A DNA stretch of 38,690 nt from Actinomycetales bacterium. GTDB taxonomy: Bacteria > Actinomycetota > Actinomycetes > Actinomycetales > Microbacteriaceae. The stretch lies in the NCBI GenBank assembly GCA_028868975.1, contig JAGWTM010000008.1:1-38690 (forward strand), in the 5' to 3' direction. The position numbers were made by a program, and so were the translations under genes. Of the stretch, positions 32,595-38,690 are shown piece after piece (positions within the stretch are counted from its first letter, which is position 1; every line of letters begins with the position of its first letter). Under the pieces are notes generated by a model, which made no database searches, was not told the origin of the DNA, and saw only the letters and a list, made by a program, of their open reading frames with translations.

Positions 32595-33522
32595 ACGACG
32601 CCTCTCGGTGGGAGCCGTCAAGCCCGCTTATGAAAAGGCGGATGTCCTCGGCTACCTCGAATGGAACCTCGTAGTGGGTCAGGTGACCAACTCCAGCATG
32701 TTCGACGATGCGATTCGGCACCCTCAGCCGGGCGAGAACGCCGCGCTGCTGACGAGGTGAGGTGATGTCATCCTTGCTGCCAATAATGGCCAGAGTCGGG
32801 ACGTGGATGCTCTCAACCCAATCGCCCACACACTCGCTGGTCGACGCGCGGTATGCCTCTTGAACCGTTCTTCGATCGGTGAAATCGTTGAAGTTTTCGT
32901 CATGCTGGCGGTGAATCCAAGCACGCAGACCAGGATTTCGAGTCTTGGCCATCACGATGCTCATCCCTCGAACCATCGGCCAGCTCTTCAAGGCCCTTTC
33001 GGCTCCGGCGGCAGACATTTTCTCGGTTGCAGTGTAAAAACCATTAGCAATTTTGGTCTGCAACACCTTTGGACCCTTCAGGGCAGGTGCACTCACGGGA
33101 TTTTCGAGGGTGAGGGTCAGGACTGGAAGGCCAGCGGCAACACTGTGGGCTACCACGATGCTGCCAAAACTGTGACCGAGTAGGTGAGTTTTATTTTGCA
33201 GGCTCAATTTTTCGATGAAGGCAGCCAACCAAGACGCGTAGGCCGCGACCGAGTGCTGCCCGGCAAATGGAGTGCTCTCCCCGAATCCTGGGAGGTCCGG
33301 TATCAACACATTGAAGTCCGTAAGCGCTCCCGCTATCGCCTCGAGGCCGTGGTGATTGCCGCGAAAGCCGTGGATCATGACCAGAGTCGGATTTGCGCCG
33401 TTCGCCCAAGCTGATTCGGCTGGGTACTCCCAGAACCGCGTTACCGTGTCAAGCACTTCGAGCTCTCGCCGAATGCCACGGGATTTGGCAGCTGACGCCA
33501 ACTGCTGAGGTGACCTGATCAT
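32584..33522 (-). CDS. Alpha/beta-hydrolase fold protein
   Basis: A 312-residue alpha/beta hydrolase. Oxyanion region MIHGFRGNHHG, nucleophile elbow GHSFGS, acid in IGSKDDITSP and the catalytic histidine in GVGHLTHYE are all in order. No signal peptide; soluble esterase/lipase-type enzyme of unknown substrate. The ATG lies 8 nt after a TAGTCT -10 whose first three bases are the metH stop codon; there is no Shine-Dalgarno. Its end is overlapped by the glycosyltransferase gene. Confidence 0.9.
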   Translation of the reverse strand: MIRSPQQLASAAKSRGIRRELEVLDTVTRFWEYPAESAWANGANPTLVMIHGFRGNHHGLEAIAGALTDFNVLIPDLPGFGESTPFAGQHSVAAYASWLAAFIEKLSLQNKTHLLGHSFGSIVVAHSVAAGLPVLTLTLENPVSAPALKGPKVLQTKIANGFYTATEKMSAAGAERALKSWPMVRGMSIVMAKTRNPGLRAWIHRQHDENFNDFTDRRTVQEAYRASTSECVGDWVESIHVPTLAIIGSKDDITSPRQQRGVLARLRVPNRIVEHAGVGHLTHYEVPFEVAEDIRLFISGLDGSHREASYGS

Positions 33523-33530
33523 TTGCTTCG

Positions 33531-33536
33531 AGACTA
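33531..33536 (-). promoter_or_regulatory. -10 of the hydrolase, made from the metH stop codon
   Basis: Minus-strand TAGTCT, 8 nt before the hydrolase ATG; its TAG is also the stop of metH. Confidence 0.5.
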
Positions 33537-36500
33537 AACCGAGAAGTACTTGGCCTCGGGATGGTGCAACACCATCGCGTCGGTGGACTGCTCAGGGTGC
33601 AGCTGCAGTTCTTCGCTGAGCGTGACGCCGATTACCTCCGGCTTCAGGAGTTGCACGAGTTTGATGCGGTCCTCGAGCGAAGGGCAAGCCGGGTAGCCGA
33701 ACGAGTATCGCGCGCCACGGTATTCGAGCTTGAACAATCCGTCTACGTCAGCGGGGTCTTCGGCATCAAAACCTAATTCTTCACGGATGCGTGCGTGCCA
33801 AAACTCTGCCAAGGCTTCGGTGAGCTGAACCGAGAGCCCATGAAGTTCAAGATATTCACGATATTCATTGCGGGCATAGAGTTCATTAGCCGCCTCCGAA
33901 ACCCGGTTACCCATCGTGACGAGCTGGAACGGAATCACATCCACGCGACCCGAGTCTTTATCGGCGATGAAGTCGCTGAGGCAGAGATGGCGATCGCGCG
34001 ACTGACGCGGGAACGTGAAGCGCATCCGCTCGGTTCCGGGTTCTCCCCCGCTACCACCATCGAAGGCCGGCACGCCACCGAGGCCTTCGGCGCCGTGATG
34101 CAGGATTACCAGGTCATCGCCGTCGGAAACCGCTGGGAAGTACCCGTAGACCACCGCTGCCTCTAGAAGCGAATCGGTTTGGATGCGCTCGAGCCAAGAC
34201 CGCAGTCGTGGGCGCCCCTCGGTCTCGACCAGCTGTTCATAGCTGGCTCCCGAATCGCCGCGGCCTGGCTTGAGACCCCACTGACCCATGAAGGTCGCAC
34301 GCTCATCCAAGAAAGCCGCGTAATCGCGCAGCGGGATTCCTTTGATCACGCGCGTGCCGAAGAACGGTGGCGTCGGGATGCGATTGTCAACCGCCACATC
34401 GCTGCGTTTAGGCATCGCATCCGGTTCGGTGCGAATCAACTTGCTGCCTGGTTCGACCAAACGTTTCTTCAAGGGAGGCAGTTCAACGGTGGTGTCGCCG
34501 CGCTTGATGCGCACGAGCGCATCCATCAGTTTGAGTCCCTCGAACGCATCGCGGGCGTAACGCACCTCACCCTCAAAGATTTCAGCCAAATCCTGCTCGA
34601 CGAACGCTCGCGTCAGGGCTGCACCACCGAGAATTACCGGCCAGCGTTTGGCAACCCCGCGAAGGTTCATCTCTTCGAGGTTTTCCTTCATGATCTGAGT
34701 CGATTTCACGAGCAGACCAGACATGCCAATCACATCGACATTGTGTTCTTCGGCCGCGCGGAGAATCTCGTTGATTGGCTGCTTGATGCCGATGTTGACG
34801 GTGTCGAAGCCGTTGTTGCTCAGGATGATGTCGACCAGGTTCTTGCCAATGTCGTGGACGTCACCGCGCACCGTGGCAAGCAGTATTTTGCCCTTGCCGG
34901 AGTCTGCTGACTTTTCGAGGTGTGGCTCGAGATGAGCTACCGCGGTTTTCATAACCTCAGCCGATTGCAAAACGAATGGGAGCTGCATCTCGCCACGACC
35001 GAATAGGTCGCCAACCACCTGCATGCCGGCAAGCAGGTGATCATTGATGATCTCCATGCCCTTCATACCGACCGCTAGGGCCTCATCTAAATCAGCCTCA
35101 AGGCCCTTTTTCTCACCATCGATGATTCGACGTTGGAGACGCTCTGCAAGTGGCAGAGCAGCCAATTCTTCAGCGCGAGACTGTCGCGCACTCGCCGCGT
35201 CGACTCCGCTAAAGACATCCAAAAACCTAGTTAGCGGGTCAAATGTGACATTACCGTCGGCGTCGTATTCGCGGCGGTCATAAATCAAATCCAGGGCCGC
35301 CTGCAGCTGATGCTCTGGAATTTGGCTTAGCGGCATAATGCGAGCCGCGTGCACGATGGCCGATGTCAGACCGACCTTAACGCACTCGTGCAAGAAAACG
35401 CTGTTCAGGACATGGCGTGCAGCTGGGCTTAGGCCGAATGAAATGTTTGATACGCCCAATGTTGACTGGACGCCTGGGTAGGCCTCGTGAATTCGACGGA
35501 TTGCCTCGATGGTTTCGATGCCGTCCCTGCGCGTTTCATCCTGTCCGGTTGCAATCGGGAAGGTTAGCGCATCCACGGTAATGTCGACCAGGTTCATTCC
35601 CCAGTTGCCGGTCAGGTCCTTAATCAGACGGGACGCGATAGCAAACTTGGTGTCCGCGGTTCGCGCTTGCCCCTCTTCGTCGATGGTAAGCGCGACAACT
35701 GCCGCACCATGCTCCTTCACGATTGGCATCATCCGTGCAAAGCGTGAGTTTGGGCCGTCGCCGTCCTCATAGTTCACAGAGTTGACCATCGCGCGGCCAC
35801 CCATGCATTCCAGGCCGGCCTCGATAACCGCTGGTTCGGTTGAATCGAGGACCAGCGGCAGCGTTGTCGAGGTCGCCAGGCGGCTCACCAGTTCACGAGC
35901 ATCTTTGGCGCCATCACGACCGACGTAGTCGACACAGACATCGAGTAGGTGCGCGCCCTCACGAGTCTGAGACTTAGCAATTTCGAGGCACTCTTCCCAG
36001 TTTTCGGCAAGCATGGCTTCGCGGAAAGCCTTCGATCCGTTGGCGTTGGTTCGCTCGCCAATTGATAGATAGGTCATCGTCTGGTCAAACGGCTGGTGTT
36101 GATAGAGGCTCGCGAGACCAGGTTCAATCGTTACAGTTGGGTGGCTTGGGCTCTTGCCACGAACGGCTTCAGCCAAGGCCGCGATGTGTGCCGGTGTGGT
36201 TCCGCAGCAACCACCGACGAGGCCGACACCGTACTCGCTCACGAATTGCAGGTGCGCGGTTGCCAATTCATCGGGAGTAAGCGGGTATGTAGCTCCATTC
36301 GGGCCAAGCACCGGCAGGCCGGCATTCGGCATGACAACCAGGGGCAAGGTGCTGAATTTCGAAAGATAGCGAACGTGCTCGCTCATCTCGGTGGGGCCGG
36401 TGGCGCAATTCAGACCGATACCGTCAATTCCAAGCGCACTCAGTGCGGTTAGAGCCGCGCCAATCTCACTGCCGAGGAGCATGGTGCCAGTGGTTTCGAT

Positions 36501-37085
36501 GGTGACCGACACGAGAATAGGGACACTGGTTCCAAGTTCGACCATGGCTCGTTTTGAGCCGATAATCGCGGATTTGGCCTGGAGTAGGTCCTGTGCGGTT
36601 TCCACCAGAATCGCATCCGCACCGCCTCGAATCAGGCCCCTAGCCGCCTTTTGGTATGCGTCACGCAGAACGGAAAACTTCTCGTGTCCAAGGCTGGGCA
36701 GCTTGGTTCCAGGGCCCATTGAGCCGAGAACCCAGCGTGTCCTGCCATCTACTTCAAATTCCGAGGTGACCTTGCGAGCAAGCTTCGCAGCGGATTCGGC
36801 CAACTCTTCGATGCGGTCTTCGATGCCGTAGTCCGCGAGATTCGGAAAGTTGGTTCCGAAGGAGTTTGTTTCGATGGCCTCAGCGCCGGCTTCGAGGTAG
36901 GTCCGGTGAATCCTCTCGATGATGTCCGGACGGGTAACGTTCAATATCTCGTTACAACCCTCGAGGTTCTCATAATCGGCGAGGGTCGGGTTCGACTCCT
37001 GAATCATCGTTCCCATGGCGCCATCAGCGACTACGACTCGTGATTTGACGGCATCGAGGAGTTCTTGGGAGCGGCTGCTAAACAT
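33534..37085 (-). CDS. metH: Cobalamin-dependent methionine synthase
   Basis: A full 1183-residue MetH transferring methyl from methyltetrahydrofolate to homocysteine through B12. Domains in order: homocysteine domain (1-310) with zinc cysteines C227, C293 and C294 (GLNCATG, GGCCGTTP); pterin domain (about 335-620, SIGERTNANGSKAF); B12 domains (about 640-880) with cobalt ligand H743 in DVHDIGKN; reactivation domain (about 930-1183) with AEFWHARIREELG and YRGARYSFGYPACPS. No riboswitch: only 45 bases separate it from metF. The -10 TAGACT lies 9 nt before the ATG. The hydrolase follows with an 11-base gap. Confidence 0.98.
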   Translation of the reverse strand: MFSSRSQELLDAVKSRVVVADGAMGTMIQESNPTLADYENLEGCNEILNVTRPDIIERIHRTYLEAGAEAIETNSFGTNFPNLADYGIEDRIEELAESAAKLARKVTSEFEVDGRTRWVLGSMGPGTKLPSLGHEKFSVLRDAYQKAARGLIRGGADAILVETAQDLLQAKSAIIGSKRAMVELGTSVPILVSVTIETTGTMLLGSEIGAALTALSALGIDGIGLNCATGPTEMSEHVRYLSKFSTLPLVVMPNAGLPVLGPNGATYPLTPDELATAHLQFVSEYGVGLVGGCCGTTPAHIAALAEAVRGKSPSHPTVTIEPGLASLYQHQPFDQTMTYLSIGERTNANGSKAFREAMLAENWEECLEIAKSQTREGAHLLDVCVDYVGRDGAKDARELVSRLATSTTLPLVLDSTEPAVIEAGLECMGGRAMVNSVNYEDGDGPNSRFARMMPIVKEHGAAVVALTIDEEGQARTADTKFAIASRLIKDLTGNWGMNLVDITVDALTFPIATGQDETRRDGIETIEAIRRIHEAYPGVQSTLGVSNISFGLSPAARHVLNSVFLHECVKVGLTSAIVHAARIMPLSQIPEHQLQAALDLIYDRREYDADGNVTFDPLTRFLDVFSGVDAASARQSRAEELAALPLAERLQRRIIDGEKKGLEADLDEALAVGMKGMEIINDHLLAGMQVVGDLFGRGEMQLPFVLQSAEVMKTAVAHLEPHLEKSADSGKGKILLATVRGDVHDIGKNLVDIILSNNGFDTVNIGIKQPINEILRAAEEHNVDVIGMSGLLVKSTQIMKENLEEMNLRGVAKRWPVILGGAALTRAFVEQDLAEIFEGEVRYARDAFEGLKLMDALVRIKRGDTTVELPPLKKRLVEPGSKLIRTEPDAMPKRSDVAVDNRIPTPPFFGTRVIKGIPLRDYAAFLDERATFMGQWGLKPGRGDSGASYEQLVETEGRPRLRSWLERIQTDSLLEAAVVYGYFPAVSDGDDLVILHHGAEGLGGVPAFDGGSGGEPGTERMRFTFPRQSRDRHLCLSDFIADKDSGRVDVIPFQLVTMGNRVSEAANELYARNEYREYLELHGLSVQLTEALAEFWHARIREELGFDAEDPADVDGLFKLEYRGARYSFGYPACPSLEDRIKLVQLLKPEVIGVTLSEELQLHPEQSTDAMVLHHPEAKYFSV

Positions 37086-37094
37086 AGAACCCCC

Positions 37095-37100
37095 AGTCTA
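37095..37100 (-). promoter_or_regulatory. -10 of metH
   Basis: Minus-strand TAGACT, 9 nt before the ATG, giving a leader of about two bases. Confidence 0.5.
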
Positions 37101-37118
37101 CCAAGGGCATCGGGCCGA

Positions 37119-37124
37119 TATACT
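37119..37124 (+). promoter_or_regulatory. -10 of metF, leaderless
   Basis: TATACT, 6 nt before the ATG. It lies 18 bp from the metH -10, so the divergent promoters are close enough to interfere. Confidence 0.6.
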
Positions 37125-37130
37125 TGAGCA

Positions 37131-38045
37131 ATGCCGTCCGTTCACCCGCTTCGCTCCCCTGCCCCGAAACTTCCAGCTAGCTCGGTTTCGGACGTCCTCG
37201 CCGCTCGCGGTGCATCGAGCGAACCTTCGCTCTCGTACGAGTTTTTCCCACCGAAAGATGACGCTGGGGTTGAAAAACTTTGGGCCACATTCGATGAGCT
37301 CTTGGAGTCAGCGCCCGATTTCGTTTCAGTTACCTACGGGGCCGGCGGTAGCAATCGCGAAAAGTCATTCCAAATTGTTGAACGGATGGCCCCGAGAGTC
37401 TTGACCATCGGACACTTGACCGCCGTCGGCGCAACTAAGGCTTCCACTCGTGAAATTCTCGATCGTTACGCATCAGCGGGTGTCAGCACAATCCTCGCTT
37501 TGCGCGGTGACTCGCCTAAAGATCAGCCGGATGCGCTCGAGCGCGGCGAGCTTCGTACGGCTCTGGAATTGGTCGAACTAGCAAGGGACAGCTTCGAGAT
37601 CGGTGTGGCTGCCTTCCCGGAAAAACACCCGGAATCTCCAGATATGCGGCACGACGCGGCTGTTCTAAAACTCAAGGCCGAGGCTGGAGCAAGTTTTGGC
37701 ATGACCCAGCTGTTCTTCACGCTCGAGGCATACCAGAATCTTTTAGCCGAGAACCAAGCCGCGGGTGTTTCCTTGCCGATTTTTCCTGGATTGATGCCGG
37801 TCGCTAACGCTCGAAACGTGGTGCGCATGGCCGAACTTTCTGGGGCTGCAATTCCATCGAAGCTCATGCAGGCCTTCGAAGAGGCAAAGAGCGATGATGA
37901 AGCACGTGCCATAGGCATGGAATACACGATTGAGCTTGGTCGACAGCTGCTCGAAGCGGGGGCTCCGGGGCTGCACATCTTCACCCTGAATCAGTCCGGC
38001 CCAGCGCTCGAGGTGGCGCGTGGCGTCGGATTAGTGTCCCAATAG
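37131..38045 (+). CDS. metF: Methylenetetrahydrofolate reductase
   Basis: A 304-residue FAD-dependent TIM-barrel enzyme reducing methylene-THF to methyl-THF, the methyl donor for MetH. Family blocks: LSYEFFPPKDD near residue 35, VSVTYGAGGSNR, LALRGDSPKD, VAAFPEKHPES, FGMTQLFFTLEAY and LMPVANARNV. The first 30 residues are variable and Pro/Ser-rich. The ATG is 6 nt after TATACT. Divergent from metH, so the two folate-to-methionine steps share one 45-bp control region. Confidence 0.96.
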   Translation: MPSVHPLRSPAPKLPASSVSDVLAARGASSEPSLSYEFFPPKDDAGVEKLWATFDELLESAPDFVSVTYGAGGSNREKSFQIVERMAPRVLTIGHLTAVGATKASTREILDRYASAGVSTILALRGDSPKDQPDALERGELRTALELVELARDSFEIGVAAFPEKHPESPDMRHDAAVLKLKAEAGASFGMTQLFFTLEAYQNLLAENQAAGVSLPIFPGLMPVANARNVVRMAELSGAAIPSKLMQAFEEAKSDDEARAIGMEYTIELGRQLLEAGAPGLHIFTLNQSGPALEVARGVGLVSQ

Positions 38046-38050
38046 CCCTC

Positions 38051-38056
38051 TAGGCT
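38051..38056 (+). promoter_or_regulatory. -10 of the exonuclease, leaderless
   Basis: TAGGCT, 6 nt before the GTG and 6 bases after the metF stop. Confidence 0.5.
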
Positions 38057-38062
38057 CAAGGC

Positions 38063-38690
38063 GTGGACCAAATGACATTTGACTTCAACGACCGACCGAC
38101 CTGGGCCAACCGCATCGCGGTGTTTGACACTGAAACCACCGGCCTCGATCTTCGTGAGGCTCGAATCGTCACGGCTTGCGTGCTGGAACTTGACGCAGCG
38201 GGTAATCCGGTTGGCAACCCGGTTGAGTGGCTGGCCGATCCCGAAATCGAGATTCCTCAGGTTGCCGCTGAAGTGCACGGAGTTACCACCGAGTATGCGC
38301 GTCAGCACGGGCGTCCCGCAGCGGAGGTCGTAGCCGAGGTCATTGCTGCTCTGCGCACCTTTTTTGCCGCTGGCGTGCCGGTTGTTGCCTACAACGCACC
38401 GTACGACTTCACCATTTTGAAGTATGAGGCTTTGAGGCACGGTCTTGAGCCCTTGCTAGAACCAGCACCGGTTTTGGATCCGCTTGTGATCGACAAAGCC
38501 GTGGATCGCTACCGCAAAGGAAAGCGCAGGCTTGAGAATGCTGCTGAGGTCTACGGGGTGCCGCTAACCGATGCCCACAACGCGACAGCTGATGCGGTAG
38601 CAGCGGGACGCGTGCTGCAAGCTCTTGCCGGGCGCCACTCGGCGGCTTTGCCGGCGTCCCTGACTGAACTGCATGACCTGCAAAAGATTT
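38063..38690 (+). CDS. DEDDh 3'-5' exonuclease, DnaQ/PolIII epsilon family, 3'-truncated
   Basis: The first 209 residues of a DnaQ-type exonuclease. The three exo motifs are present: FDTETTG (exo I, D and E), AYNAPYDF (exo II) and DAHNATADA (exo III, H and D). The remaining 20 or so visible residues run past the fold, and the frame is open to the window end, so a C-terminal extension may exist. The GTG start (protein DQMTFDFNDR) is 6 nt after TAGGCT. Homologues in actinobacteria are annotated as PolIII epsilon-like exonucleases; a proofreading role is not shown. Confidence 0.93.
   Translation, partial: MDQMTFDFNDRPTWANRIAVFDTETTGLDLREARIVTACVLELDAAGNPVGNPVEWLADPEIEIPQVAAEVHGVTTEYARQHGRPAAEVVAEVIAALRTFFAAGVPVVAYNAPYDFTILKYEALRHGLEPLLEPAPVLDPLVIDKAVDRYRKGKRRLENAAEVYGVPLTDAHNATADAVAAGRVLQALAGRHSAALPASLTELHDLQKI

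Noticed and set aside
34179-34910. 243-residue open frame antisense to metH
   Set aside because: Shadow of the B12-domain coding strand; no promoter or ribosome site and no recognisable motifs.

Overview
The window reads as a compact chromosomal segment of an actinobacterium, most likely a small-genome member of the Microbacteriaceae (the freshwater or marine Luna/Aquiluna/Rhodoluna type). Supporting this are RbpA, a PafB/PafC pair, a qcrCAB + ctaE module with a di-haem QcrC and an actinobacterial CtaF, a HelY-type helicase next to tatAC, an lnt-ppm1 pair, DUF3043 and PAC2 proteins. The base composition is only moderately GC-rich by eye, and genes often overlap or sit a few bases apart. Gene content broadly resembles the Mycobacterium tuberculosis Rv2050-Rv2204 region as I remember it. 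The lineage is inferred; there is no rRNA in the window. No phage, IS element, CRISPR array or defence island was seen, and no gene-free stretch exceeds about 205 bases.

Layout. 1-4.7 kb: 3' part of pyrD, a PLP-dependent decarboxylase, DUF3043, an M20 dipeptidase and an ErpA-like Fe-S carrier. 4.8-14.2 kb: the respiratory supercomplex genes, ctaC-ctaD-ctaF on + facing ctaE-qcrC-qcrA-qcrB on -, with an aspartate/glutamate-racemase-like gene and a 14-bp tandem repeat between them, then trpD. 14.4-16.8 kb: NUDIX hydrolase, YczE-like membrane protein, GDPD phosphodiesterase, rbpA. 16.8-27.7 kb: a long minus-strand chain (HAD, trmI, FKBP lipoprotein, pafB, pafC, small membrane protein, tatA, tatC, helY, lnt, ppm1) that resembles the actinobacterial proteasome locus but lacks every Pup-proteasome gene. 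27.8-33.5 kb: PAC2, uppP with a small acidic protein, tRNA-Leu(GAG), Sir2, histidine phosphatase, glycosyltransferase, alpha/beta hydrolase. 33.5-38.7 kb: metH and metF divergently arranged, then the 5' part of a DEDDh exonuclease.

How the genes work together. CtaC/D/E/F with QcrA/B/C would form the III2-IV2 menaquinol oxidase supercomplex. Lnt and TatAC serve export and lipoprotein maturation, and two lipoproteins (CtaC and the FKBP) are encoded here. Ppm1 and UppP feed lipid-linked glycan synthesis. MetF and MetH form the methyl branch of methionine synthesis. PafBC is a DNA-damage transcription activator that has outlived the proteasome at this locus.

The most striking whole-window pattern is promoter geometry. 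At nine transcription-unit starts a TANNNT -10 hexamer lies exactly 6 or 7 nt before an ATG/GTG, predicting leaderless mRNAs, and two more units show 8-9 nt. Shine-Dalgarno-led starts are confined to a second class of genes. This geometry was used to choose several start codons.
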